Below the pieces are notes generated by a model that saw only the letters and a program-made list of their open reading frames with translations, was not told where the DNA came from and searched no databases. A program made the translations under genes and the position numbers. Of a stretch of DNA of 64,000 nucleotides, positions 40,743 through 48,670 are shown one piece after another (the stretch's first letter is position 1; each line of letters opens with the position of its first letter). Source of the stretch: Pseudomonadota bacterium (GTDB taxonomy: Bacteria; Myxococcota_A; UBA796; UBA9615); contig JAAESI010000071.1 in assembly GCA_024229515.1 (NCBI GenBank), forward strand, positions 99,167 to 163,166. Reading direction: 5' to 3'.

Positions 40743-41690
40743 TTAGCGCCGCTTGCCCGCGGAGCGGCGGGCGGCCTTGTCGCCGGGGACCCAGAAGGAG
40801 AGTCCGGCGCTGAGCACGAAGCTCGTGGGGAAGACGGTCTTGCAGGCGGCGTCGGGGTTGACGCCGCACTGGAGCCGGTTGGCCAACTGGCCGAGGCCGC
40901 GGTTCTGCGCCGCCGCCTCCTCGGTGTCGAAGTCGAGCACGCTGTCCCAGGTCAGGTAGAGCCGGCCGTCGAGGCGGAGGCTGACCATCTTGGCGAGGTA
41001 GACCTTCGCGCCGAAGCCGAAGTTGAACAGGAACATGTGGTTGATCTCGGGCTCAGCGCCGAGGCTCTGTCCCTCGAACCCGAGGTCGCAGTTGACGCCG
41101 GGGTTCTCGCCCGGGTCCAGGCACTGCTCCTGCGGCTCGTGCGCGAGCATCTCGATCATCTCGTTGCCGTAGCCGAGGCCCAGCGTGAAGAAGAAGTCGA
41201 GGTTGATGACCGCGGAAGCGAACGGGTTCAGCTTCCCGTACATCGGGTACCAGATGAGGGACGCGGTCACGAACATGCCCGGGTCCACCGACTCAAGCCG
41301 GAAGCTCGCATCCAGCAGCCGGAGCACCGCCAGCGCCAGGTTCTTGGTGTTCCCGGTGGAGCCGAGGAAGGCGTAGTCGCCCGCGATCTCCAGGCCGATC
41401 CGCTCGCTGAAGTGATATGTCAGGCCGAGCCCGAGCATCACCTCGCTGTTGAGCGCGTTGTTGCTGATGTAGCCAAAGCGCGGCGTGATCTCGAGACGGT
41501 TGGCTTTGACGAAGAACTTGTTCTTCACCAGCGTCTTGCGCTTGGGATCGGGAGCCCGGCTGCGGACGATCGTCGCGCTGCCGGAGTCGTCGTCTTTGTC
41601 GGCTTGTGCGTACGCCGGTGGAGGCGTGAGCAACGCTGCCCCGAGAACGAGGGCGGCGAGCACGTAGAGCGGGCGGCTGGACTGACGCAA
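40743..41690 (-). CDS. gltA: GltA/NfsA-like outer-membrane beta-barrel protein
   Basis: A 315-aa barrel protein, first gene of the eight-gene cluster. The start is TTG at 41690 (L/M-RQSSRPLYVLAALVLGAALL), because AGGAGG lies nine bases upstream and a signal peptide ending at AYAQ follows directly. The upstream frame extension would be an Arg-rich sequence without a secretion signal. After a short acidic linker come strands LEITPRFGYISNNALNSEVM, GLTYHFSERIGLEIAGDYAF and FVLSAGLSFWVPG, with four Cys in two loop segments. Sequence kinship to the next barrel supports a GltA/GltB-type pair. Confidence 0.7.
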   Translation of the reverse strand: MRQSSRPLYVLAALVLGAALLTPPPAYAQADKDDDSGSATIVRSRAPDPKRKTLVKNKFFVKANRLEITPRFGYISNNALNSEVMLGLGLTYHFSERIGLEIAGDYAFLGSTGNTKNLALAVLRLLDASFRLESVDPGMFVTASLIWYPMYGKLNPFASAVINLDFFFTLGLGYGNEMIEMLAHEPQEQCLDPGENPGVNCDLGFEGQSLGAEPEINHMFLFNFGFGAKVYLAKMVSLRLDGRLYLTWDSVLDFDTEEAAAQNRGLGQLANRLQCGVNPDAACKTVFPTSFVLSAGLSFWVPGDKAARRSAGKRR

Positions 41691-41699
41691 GAGGGGGAG

Positions 41700-41705
41700 C
41701 CTCCT
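41700..41705 (-). promoter_or_regulatory. Ribosome binding site that fixes the gltA TTG start
   Basis: AGGAGG on the minus strand, nine bases before TTG at 41690-41688. No ATG or GTG with comparable spacing precedes the signal peptide. Confidence 0.8.
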
Positions 41706-41799
41706 CGGCCGTTGGATGGTGCGCTTGCGGCGGGATGGGGAGGGAAGCAAATACCCTGAAAACAGTGGGAAAAAGGCTCCCGCTATTCGACCGCGCCGA

Positions 41800-41828
41800 T
41801 TTCTACCAATCCGGCCCCCGTGGGTCAA
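41800..41828 (-). promoter_or_regulatory. Sigma70-type promoter of the glt-like operon
   Basis: TTGACC (41828-41823), 17-bp spacer, TAGAAA (41805-41800) on the minus strand, giving a leader of roughly 100 nt before the TTG start. The 245-bp region to the divergent small secreted gene contains no other evident gene. Confidence 0.55.
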
Positions 41829-41935
41829 GACGCGTAGCGCTCGCGTTCGCTGATGGGGGCGCCCGTTCATGACCGCAGTTACGGCTGGGGCCCGACGCTT
41901 TGCCAGCGAACCAGGGGTTCCCTTACCATCGAGGC

Positions 41936-42379
41936 ATGCGCATCGCTGCCGCGGCCGTCGCCGCAACCGTCCTGATCGCCGTCCCGTCCCTCGCCGACGC
42001 CCCCAAGGTGAATGTCGAAGTGAGCCGCCAGCTGTACGAGCCGGGCGACACCGTCGAGATCGCCGTGACCAACGAAGCGGCTGGAGCCGTCTTCCTCCAG
42101 GGATGCGCCAGCTTCCAGTTGGAGGTGTTCGAGAACGAGTCGTATCGGCCGGTGGAGTTGGAGAAGTGCGCCAGCGAAGGCGAGGCGTTGGAGGTGCCCA
42201 ACGGGCAGTTCGACCTGAGCTTCGTCAGCACCAACAGCCTGTCGGGGAAGATTCTCCGGATCTCGGTCCCCTACGGCTGGGGGTGCGAATCCGCCCGGCC
42301 GCTGAGCCAGGCCCGCTGCACGGAGTTCGCGACGGCCCACTCGTCCAACTTCCGCGTGGGCAAGAAGGACAAGCAGTAA
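41936..42379 (+). CDS. Small secreted beta-sandwich-like protein
   Basis: A 147-aa protein with a signal peptide (MRIAAAAVAATVLIAVPSLA). The mature part opens VNVEVSRQLYEPGDTVEIAV, a pattern typical of immunoglobulin-like or BsuPI-like beta-sandwich domains, and has Cys residues that could pair (GCASF, KCASEG, WGCES, RCTEF). I do not recognise a specific family. It is divergent from the glt-like operon and ends 4 bp from the convergent lipoprotein gene, so it is probably monocistronic. Confidence 0.65.
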   Translation: MRIAAAAVAATVLIAVPSLADAPKVNVEVSRQLYEPGDTVEIAVTNEAAGAVFLQGCASFQLEVFENESYRPVELEKCASEGEALEVPNGQFDLSFVSTNSLSGKILRISVPYGWGCESARPLSQARCTEFATAHSSNFRVGKKDKQ

Positions 42380-42383
42380 CCGA

Positions 42384-43445
42384 CTAGGGGGCGCGCTCCG
42401 GCAGGAGCGTCCAGTGGTTCCAGTCCAGACCGCCGCGGCGGTCGCGGATCACCATCCACAGATCGATCGATTCGCCGAAGAACTCCTCGGGGGGGAGCCT
42501 CAGCGCGTTGATCTTGGGGCGCCCGGCCACTTCGTCTAGATCCCCGGCGTCGGCGATGAAGCTGTAGTCGCCGTCCAGGCTTCCGCCGTTGGTCAGCCAG
42601 CCGAACCAGGGCGCCTCCCGTCGGCACTCCGTCTCGTCGAACCGGGTGATGTAGAGGTAGTCCTCGATCGTCGTGCCCGACACGATGGGGCGCAGGGTCA
42701 GGGTCGCGCCGGGCTCGGCAAAGATCACACTCCCGACGGGGAACCCGGCGTCCTTGCCCTCGGCATCGAGGTGCAGCAGCAGGCCGGTGATCTCGGGGTT
42801 GGTGTTCGGCGCCAGCTCCTCGGCGGGGCAGGCGATCGCGTCGGGCTCGTCGGCGGTCTTGTCGGACACCACCACCCGCCGGGCGGCGCTGATGCCGTTC
42901 TCCACGAGGCTTCCGAACTCCGCGCCGATCGCCTCGGCGGTCTCGGTGTCCTCGTTCTGAAACGCGGTGACGAGCTCGAAGAGCATCGCCTGGAGCTCGT
43001 CATTGCTCTTGCGCACGAGGTTGACGGAGACGAGCACGACCAGCCCCTCCACCCGATCCTCGGGCTCCAGTTCGGCCCACGCCTCCTCGAGGATCGGGCC
43101 GGTGGCGGAGTAGGTGAACGTGTCGCCGACCCCGAACTGCAGGCTCGTGGGGTCGAAGTCCTCGCCGTCCAGATCCTCCACGTCGACGACGTCGACGCCG
43201 AGGCAGCCGGTGGCGCCGCCGGCGGCGAGGCAGGAGAACCAGATCTGGCCGAACTCGGGGGCCGGCTGCTCGGGGTGCACCACCAGCGCTGACAGGATCG
43301 AGGACTCCCCCACGCCGATCTCCGCCGGATCGGCCTTGATGCCAGCCACGCGCGTGCGGATGACCTGCGAGGTCGGGGTCAGCTGCAGCAGGTTGCAGCC
43401 CATCATCAGGGGGAGCAGCAGGATCAGGAGACGTCGAGGCATCAT
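42384..43445 (-). CDS. Lipoprotein encoded with the TonB-dependent receptor
   Basis: A 353-aa lipoprotein: MMPRRLLILLLPLMMGC has a lipobox with Cys17. The mature protein begins like an Ig-type domain (IKADPAEIGVGESSILSALV) and continues as mixed alpha/beta, with two Cys in SCLAAGGATGCLG and further Cys near positions 210 and 272. The family is not recognised. The first ATG overlaps the receptor stop (TGATG), so it is the last gene of the exbB-exbD-tonB-receptor operon. By analogy it may be a surface-exposed partner of the receptor, as SusD-type lipoproteins are, though it shows no SusD similarity. Confidence 0.72.
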   Translation of the reverse strand: MMPRRLLILLLPLMMGCNLLQLTPTSQVIRTRVAGIKADPAEIGVGESSILSALVVHPEQPAPEFGQIWFSCLAAGGATGCLGVDVVDVEDLDGEDFDPTSLQFGVGDTFTYSATGPILEEAWAELEPEDRVEGLVVLVSVNLVRKSNDELQAMLFELVTAFQNEDTETAEAIGAEFGSLVENGISAARRVVVSDKTADEPDAIACPAEELAPNTNPEITGLLLHLDAEGKDAGFPVGSVIFAEPGATLTLRPIVSGTTIEDYLYITRFDETECRREAPWFGWLTNGGSLDGDYSFIADAGDLDEVAGRPKINALRLPPEEFFGESIDLWMVIRDRRGGLDWNHWTLLPERAP

Positions 43446-46400
43446 CAGAACTGCGCCTTCACGCCGATGTTGGGGATGATCGGGAGCCCGAACAGGTAGG
43501 TCTTCTCGGTGTAGTCGAAGTTGTAGATCGTCGATTCGGGGTTCTGCCGGTTGTAGACGTTGAGCACGTCCAGGTAGACGCCGAGCTTCCAGCGACGGAA
43601 CACGAACTCCTTGTCGATGCGGATGTCGAGCTGGTGGAAGTCCGGCAGGCGATCGCTGTTGTAGGGGCCCGACAGCGGCAGGTAGCTGTCGTCGTCGGCG
43701 TCGTAGATGTTGTCGAGGATCGGGGTGTCCGGGTTGCCGCTGACGTAGCGCCAGCGGCCGCCGATGCGGAAGCCGTAGGGCAGGTCGTAGGAAGCGACGA
43801 TGTCCAGGATGATCGGCTGGTCGTAGTCGTGGAGGTAGAAGTCGTCCTCCAGGTGATCGCGGCGCGTGGATCGCTGCAGCGTCAGCGCGATCCACCCCTC
43901 GAACCGCTTCCACTGCTCCAGCCGCAAGAAGACCTCCGCGCCGTAGATGTGGCCGTCGCCGTTGTTCTGCCAGGCGGCGTCGCTGCCCCCCCCGACGACG
44001 GCGCCGCCCTCGAACACGACCAGCTTGGTGAGCCGCTTGTAGAAGCCAGTGACGTCCAGGCTGAGGAAGTCGGTGAACTGGATGTCCGTGCCGAGGGTGA
44101 CCTGGTAGCTCTCCTCCGGCTTGAGGTCGGGGTTGCCGGTCTCGTCGAGGATCTCGAACCCCTGCGGGTTCTGGTGGTAGATGCCGAAGCTGCCCTTGAT
44201 GTCGACCCGCTCGCCGGGGTCGGGGGTGATGCGGAAGCTGAACCGGGGATCGAGCGTCGCGAAGCTGAACTGGCTCGGCGCGATGTAGGAGTCGAAGCGC
44301 AGCCCCGGGACCAGCTCGATGCGCTCGTCCGCCAGCTTGATGCGCGCCTCGGCGAAGAAGGAGGGGGCGATGGCGAAGCCGCCGTCGGACAGCTCGAGCC
44401 CCTCGCGCTCGGCGTTGGGATCGCTGCCGAAGGTGCTGACGTCGAAGTCGAAGAAGTTGAACGCGAACGAGTAGACCGACGCGATCGTGTCGGTGCCGCC
44501 GCGGATCTCCAGGTGCGGCGTCACGTCGACGGTGACGATGTCGCGCAGGGTCCACAGGAAGACCTTGGTGTCGATGGTGCCGAACTGCCCCAGCCCCAGG
44601 TTCGTCAGGTCCTGACCGAAGGCGAAGATGGCGTCGTTGGAGACGCGATCGGACGGCCACCACCGCCAGTCGATGTTGGCCCGCCAGAAGTCGTTCTTGA
44701 ACAGGATCTCGCCCTGGGAGGACTCCACCGACGCGGACGCCGGGTCCTCCACGCGGGTGCCCGCGCGATCCTGGGAGTAGTACGCCAGCACCGAGAACGT
44801 GTGCTTGGGGTGCGGGCGCAGGGTCAGCTTCCCCTGCACGTCGGTCCACTGCGGGAAGATCGTGCGGCTCAGGTCGACCTGGGAGGGGGCGAGCAACGGC
44901 AGCAGGATGTCGAGGTAGCTGCGGCGGGCGGCGATGACGAAGCCGCCGATGGGGTACCGCTCGCCCTTCTTGCGGATCGGGCCGGTGACCGCGGCGGAGG
45001 CATCCAGCAGGTCGAACTGCACCAGCCCGTGGACGACGTCCTCGTACTCGGTGCGGGTGCGTACATCGAGGATCCCGCCCGTGAGGCGGCCGTGCACGGG
45101 GCCGTAGCCGCCGGGGTAGAAGTCGACGCTGTCCAGCAGGATCGGGGTGAGCACCGAGCGGAAGCCGCCGAAGTGGAACAACTGGAGCACCCGCACCCCG
45201 TCGATGTGGGCGCCGCTGTCCTCCGGGCTGGAGCCGCGGACCAGCAGCAGGCCGAAGTCGAAGGGACTGCGGGCGACGCCGGGGAGGTTCTGCACCACCT
45301 TGACGGGGTCGCCGAAGGTGCCGGGGATCTTCTCGATCGTCTCGATCTGGATCGAGCGCCGGGTGACCTCCTTCTTGTCGCGTTCGCCGCGCACGATCGT
45401 CTCGGGCACGCCGAAGGGGGAGGGCTTGAGGAAGTAGATGACGTCGGTCGCCTTGCCGACGTCGATGTCCTCCTCGGTCTCGAACTTGCTGAAGCCCGGC
45501 ACCGCGATGAGCACGCGGAAGCTGCCCGCGGGCAGGCCGTTGAAGGCGAAGAAGCCGAGGTCGTCGGTGACGGTGGAGTGCTGGAGGTCCTCGATGAAGA
45601 CCTCGACGTCGGCCAGCGCTTTGCGGGTGCCGGCCTCGCGCACGTAGCCGGACAGGTTCACGGGGCCGTCGGGGTCGATCGCGTCGCCGGCCTTGGGGGT
45701 GGTCGCTTCCTCGACGACGACCTGCTCCTCGAGGGTGAAGCCGTAGGTGTAGGAGATCCGCACGGGGACCGGCACCTCGCCGGCGTAGGCGGGCTCGAAG
45801 TCGAACTGCCAGACGGCGCGGAGGGCGGCGAGGTCGAAGCCCCAGCCCGGAGGCTCGGACGTGATCAGGCGGACCGCGTCCAGCGCGCCGGTGTCGCTGA
45901 CCTCGAGGTCGAGGGAGACCCGGCCCTGCACGAACGCATTGCGGGCGGCGTCGGGGTAGTCGGCGGCGACCTCGGAGATGAGGGTCGGCAGCACGGTCAG
46001 CTCGTCGGCCATCTCCGGCTCGGGCGCGTCCGGGTCGACCTCGGGCGCGGGCGGGCGGTACTCCTCGGGGAGCTCGAAGCGCACGACGCGGAAGTAGCGG
46101 CGGAGCTCCAGGGGGAGATCGGCTTGGGCGGGGTCGTCGAAGATCGTCTCCCGGGTGGCCGCGACCGCGGCTTCGCCGAGGCCTCCGCCGACGTCGCGCA
46201 CGATCGCCACGTCGGTGGGCAGGCCGTTCTCATCGAGGCCGAGCTCGAGCACGACCTGGCCTTCGATGCCGGCCTCCAGGGCCGCCTGGGGGTAGTCCGG
46301 GACGGGGCCGTCCAGGGCGTCGGGGAGGGGGAAGGGGGCGGCTTCGAGGGCGGGAGGCACGGGCCATTGCGGGCCTTCGTCGTCGTCTGCGGCGCTGTCG

Positions 46401-46528
46401 TCATCGTCCGCGGCGCTGTCGTCGTCGTCTGCGCTGTCGTCGTCGTCTGCGCTGTCGTCGTCGTCGCCGTCCTGGGCCCCCGCGGGGACCGCCAGGAGCA
46501 GCCCCAGGACCAACAGCAGGCTCCTCAC
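43445..46528 (-). CDS. TonB-dependent outer-membrane receptor with two N-terminal TonB-like domains
   Basis: A 1027-aa protein. A signal peptide (1-19) is followed by tandem DDDDSA repeats (~22-50). Two TonB-C-like domains come next (~76-152: PDYPQAALEAGIEGQVVLEL; ~188-265: ADYPDAARNAFVQGRVSLDL), then a carboxypeptidase-regulatory-like domain (~290-365: LSGYVREAGTRKALADVEVF). The plug follows (EKIPGTFGDPVKVVQNLPGV, LLVRGSSPEDSGAHIDGV), and a 22-strand-type barrel ends at VKAQF. It would import a ligand across the outer membrane at the expense of the proton gradient. The ligand is unknown. The start overlaps the tonB stop (ATGA). Confidence 0.88.
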   Translation of the reverse strand: MRSLLLVLGLLLAVPAGAQDGDDDDSADDDDSADDDDSAADDDDSAADDDEGPQWPVPPALEAAPFPLPDALDGPVPDYPQAALEAGIEGQVVLELGLDENGLPTDVAIVRDVGGGLGEAAVAATRETIFDDPAQADLPLELRRYFRVVRFELPEEYRPPAPEVDPDAPEPEMADELTVLPTLISEVAADYPDAARNAFVQGRVSLDLEVSDTGALDAVRLITSEPPGWGFDLAALRAVWQFDFEPAYAGEVPVPVRISYTYGFTLEEQVVVEEATTPKAGDAIDPDGPVNLSGYVREAGTRKALADVEVFIEDLQHSTVTDDLGFFAFNGLPAGSFRVLIAVPGFSKFETEEDIDVGKATDVIYFLKPSPFGVPETIVRGERDKKEVTRRSIQIETIEKIPGTFGDPVKVVQNLPGVARSPFDFGLLLVRGSSPEDSGAHIDGVRVLQLFHFGGFRSVLTPILLDSVDFYPGGYGPVHGRLTGGILDVRTRTEYEDVVHGLVQFDLLDASAAVTGPIRKKGERYPIGGFVIAARRSYLDILLPLLAPSQVDLSRTIFPQWTDVQGKLTLRPHPKHTFSVLAYYSQDRAGTRVEDPASASVESSQGEILFKNDFWRANIDWRWWPSDRVSNDAIFAFGQDLTNLGLGQFGTIDTKVFLWTLRDIVTVDVTPHLEIRGGTDTIASVYSFAFNFFDFDVSTFGSDPNAEREGLELSDGGFAIAPSFFAEARIKLADERIELVPGLRFDSYIAPSQFSFATLDPRFSFRITPDPGERVDIKGSFGIYHQNPQGFEILDETGNPDLKPEESYQVTLGTDIQFTDFLSLDVTGFYKRLTKLVVFEGGAVVGGGSDAAWQNNGDGHIYGAEVFLRLEQWKRFEGWIALTLQRSTRRDHLEDDFYLHDYDQPIILDIVASYDLPYGFRIGGRWRYVSGNPDTPILDNIYDADDDSYLPLSGPYNSDRLPDFHQLDIRIDKEFVFRRWKLGVYLDVLNVYNRQNPESTIYNFDYTEKTYLFGLPIIPNIGVKAQF

Positions 46529-47367
46529 TCCGCGATCACCCAGGTGTAGCGGTAGACGTAGCCCTTGGTGATGACGGGTTCACCCCCGGACTTGCCGGGC
46601 TTGAACTTGAAGCGGTAGGCGGCGGCCTGGCTGGCGGCGTCGAGCTCGGGGTGGATCCCGCGGACCACCTTCACGGCCGAGACGTTGCCCTTCTCGTTGA
46701 TCGTCAGCTTCAGCATGACCGTGCCCTGGATCCCTTCGGCCTTGGGGCCCTCAGGGTACTCCGCGCGGAAGTCCTTGATGATCACCGGCGCCTCTTCCAG
46801 GCGGGCGAAGCTGACCTCGCGCAGCGGCTTGACGTCCTCGGGGGGGACGATCTCTTCCTCGGGCGCCTGCATCAGGTTGTTGCCGACCCGAACCGAGACC
46901 CCGCTGCTGTTGGCCTCCACGGTCGAGTCCATCGTCAAACCGAACGTCGGCTTGGGGGGCTCCGGCTCGGGCACGGGCACGTCCCGGGGCACGATCGCGG
47001 GCGCCTCCATGTCGACCACCCTGGGCTCGGGGGTCGGCTCGGGGGTCGGCTCGGGGGTGGGCTCCGGGGTCGGCTCGGGTTCGGGCGGCTCGATGAGCTC
47101 GACCTCGACGATCGAGACCCCCTCGTCCTCGTCCCCGACGATCGCCTCGGCGAGCGCCGCGATCGTCACCGGGGTCCCCAGAACCAAGGCCAGGAGCAGC
47201 CCGATCACCATCGTGCGGTCGAAGATCCCCTCCTGCTCGGGGAGCTCGACGGGGACGAAGGCACGCTTGGGCTTGGACGAGTCCGCTTCCGGCTCGGGCA
47301 GCTTCGCCGCCGCCCCGCCGTCGAGCACCCGGAGGTGGCTCCCGCTATCCACCCGAGGGCTCCTCAC
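46525..47367 (-). CDS. tonB: TonB-family energy-transducing protein
   Basis: A 280-aa protein with a cytoplasmic N-terminus of ~50 residues, one transmembrane helix at ~52-73 (TMVIGLLLALVLGTPVTIAA) and a PEPT-repeat Pro/Glu linker (~94-116) to cross the periplasm. The C-terminal TonB domain is at ~195-280 (FRAEYPEGPKAEGIQGTVML, KLTINEKGNVSAVKVVRG). It transmits energy from ExbBD to the receptor encoded immediately downstream. Its start lies 23 bp inside the exbD 3' end. The cytoplasmic extension is longer than in E. coli TonB. Confidence 0.88.
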   Translation of the reverse strand: MRSPRVDSGSHLRVLDGGAAAKLPEPEADSSKPKRAFVPVELPEQEGIFDRTMVIGLLLALVLGTPVTIAALAEAIVGDEDEGVSIVEVELIEPPEPEPTPEPTPEPTPEPTPEPRVVDMEAPAIVPRDVPVPEPEPPKPTFGLTMDSTVEANSSGVSVRVGNNLMQAPEEEIVPPEDVKPLREVSFARLEEAPVIIKDFRAEYPEGPKAEGIQGTVMLKLTINEKGNVSAVKVVRGIHPELDAASQAAAYRFKFKPGKSGGEPVITKGYVYRYTWVIAE

Positions 47368-47803
47368 CCTCGACCGGATCGGCGTCGAGGAAGCGCGCCG
47401 ACGTCGGGTCCGTGTTCAGCGCGTAGCTGACGACCCCTTCCTGCTTGGCGAGATCGATGACCAGCACGACGGTGCCGTAGGAGACCGAGTGGTCGGCCTC
47501 GATGATGACCTGCACGTCCTTGTCGTCGGCCTTCTCGGCGCGGATGGCGCCCCGGAGGCGGTCTTCGTCGGTCGGCAAGCCGTTGAGGTACCACTTGCCG
47601 TCGGCGTCGATGGTGATCCCCAGCGGGGACTCCTCCGTCTTGGACGCGGTCTGCGCCTCCGGAAGCTCTACCTTGATCGACTTGTCCTCGATCACGGACG
47701 CCGTGAGCATGAAGATGATCAGCAGCACCAACATGATGTCGACCATCGGGGTGATGTTGATCCCCGCGATGATGTCGTCATCGTTGTCGATCTGCGCGGC
47801 CAT
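47345..47803 (-). CDS. exbD: ExbD/TolR family biopolymer transport protein
   Basis: A 152-aa protein with one N-terminal transmembrane helix containing the essential proton-path Asp (INITPMVDIMLVLLIIFML). The periplasmic domain (KVELPEAQTASKTEESPLGI, VIIEADHSVSYGTVVLVIDL) is typical of ExbD/TolR. It forms the stator with ExbB, whose stop is directly adjacent (1 bp). The C-terminal ~15 residues overlap the tonB start region and are Pro/Glu/Gly-rich. Confidence 0.92.
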   Translation of the reverse strand: MAAQIDNDDDIIAGINITPMVDIMLVLLIIFMLTASVIEDKSIKVELPEAQTASKTEESPLGITIDADGKWYLNGLPTDEDRLRGAIRAEKADDKDVQVIIEADHSVSYGTVVLVIDLAKQEGVVSYALNTDPTSARFLDADPVEGEEPSGG

Positions 47804-48451
47804 CTATTCGGGGTCCTCCGCGCGAAGCCGGAACAGCACCTGCTGGTTCAACGCGTTGGACGAGCCGACGGCCTTCTTGACCTGGCGGGTCAGGTAGTTG
47901 AACGCGACCACCGCGGGGATGGCCACGAGCAGGCCGACGGCGGTCGCCACCAGCGCTTCGGCGATGCCTGAGATGACGGCGCTGATGCCGGCCCCCTCAG
48001 CCGATCCGGCGAGGTCGCGGAACGCTTTGACGATGCCGCCGACGGTGCCGTACAGCCCCACGAAGGGGGCGTTGGCGCCGACCGTGCCGAGGAAGGTGAG
48101 CCCCACCTCCATGCGCTGCTTGCCCTGGTTCAGGGCGACGTCCATCTGCTGTTCGACGACGTCGGGGCCGTTGTCGACGTAGCGCAGCGAATGTTGCAGG
48201 ACCTTGGCTTCGACGCCGTCCAGGTCGGCGACGGAGGCCTTGAACTTGTCGACGCTCCCGCCCGCGACCAACCGGCCGACCTCGGCCCGCAGATCGTTGG
48301 CGCGGACCGTGTTCAGGACGAAGAAGACAATCTTCCAAGCCAGCACCACAAGGCTGAACGCGGAGATGATCAGGAGGAAATAGAGGACCCACTCGGTCTG
48401 CAAGAGGCGGCTGTTGAGGAGCCGCTCGACCAATTCGCTGTTCTCGTGCAC
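47804..48451 (-). CDS. exbB: ExbB/TolQ/MotA family proton channel protein
   Basis: A 215-aa inner-membrane protein with three helices: ~19-40 (WVLYFLLIISAFSLVVLAWK), ~125-150 (FLGTVGANAPFVGLYGTVGG, the family signature) and ~165-190 (GIAEALVATAVGLLVAIPAV). It is the first gene of the Ton operon, with a plausible promoter upstream at 48488-48515. Its length is that of ExbB/TolQ. It could in principle serve other envelope machines, but tonB and a receptor gene follow it, favouring Ton transport. Confidence 0.92.
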   Translation of the reverse strand: MHENSELVERLLNSRLLQTEWVLYFLLIISAFSLVVLAWKIVFFVLNTVRANDLRAEVGRLVAGGSVDKFKASVADLDGVEAKVLQHSLRYVDNGPDVVEQQMDVALNQGKQRMEVGLTFLGTVGANAPFVGLYGTVGGIVKAFRDLAGSAEGAGISAVISGIAEALVATAVGLLVAIPAVVAFNYLTRQVKKAVGSSNALNQQVLFRLRAEDPE

Positions 48452-48487
48452 GGACCTCTGCTCCTACTTCTGCTGCTGGGAACCAGC

Positions 48488-48515
48488 AGTGTAGGGACAA
48501 GTTGCAACGCTGCAA
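48488..48515 (-). promoter_or_regulatory. Possible promoter of the exbB operon
   Basis: TTGCAG (48515-48510), 16-bp spacer, TACACT (48493-48488) on the minus strand, about 35 bp before the exbB start and 16 bp after the tRNA-Cys 3' end. The dyad TTGCA/TGCAA overlaps the -35 region. Confidence 0.4.
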
Positions 48516-48530
48516 GGGGCAAGGGAGGGG

Positions 48531-48605
48531 TGGAGGCGACGACCAGGATCGAACTGGTGAATGACGGATTTGCAATCCGTTGCCTTACCACTTGGCTACG
48601 TCGCC
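48531..48605 (-). tRNA. tRNA-Cys (anticodon GCA), CCA encoded
   Basis: A complete cloverleaf on the minus strand: acceptor GGCGACG/CGTCGCC, D-arm GCCAAGTGGTAAGGC, anticodon stem ACGGA/TCCGT with loop TTGCAAA, T-arm ACCAG-TTCGATC-CTGGT, discriminator U, and genomic CCA. The anticodon arm is nearly identical to other bacterial tRNA-Cys. Confidence 0.97.
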
Positions 48606-48619
48606 CCGAAGGGAACGGG

Positions 48620-48647
48620 ATTCTACGGGCGGGCGGTCCCACGTCAA
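48620..48647 (-). promoter_or_regulatory. tRNA-Cys promoter
   Basis: TTGACG (48647-48642), 16-bp spacer, TAGAAT (48625-48620) on the minus strand, with transcription predicted to start about 8 bp before the mature tRNA 5' end. Confidence 0.7.
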
Positions 48648-48670
48648 GACGTGCTAATCAGTCGCCGCTC

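Noticed and set aside
43634..46549. A 971-codon plus-strand frame opposite the TonB-dependent receptor
   Set aside because: It is entirely antisense to a receptor with recognisable plug, barrel and TonB-like domains; its composition is Val/Glu/Asp/Arg shadow sequence.
47345..48451. AglRQS gliding motor
   Set aside because: There is only one ExbB and one ExbD, followed directly by tonB and a receptor, which is the ordinary Ton arrangement.
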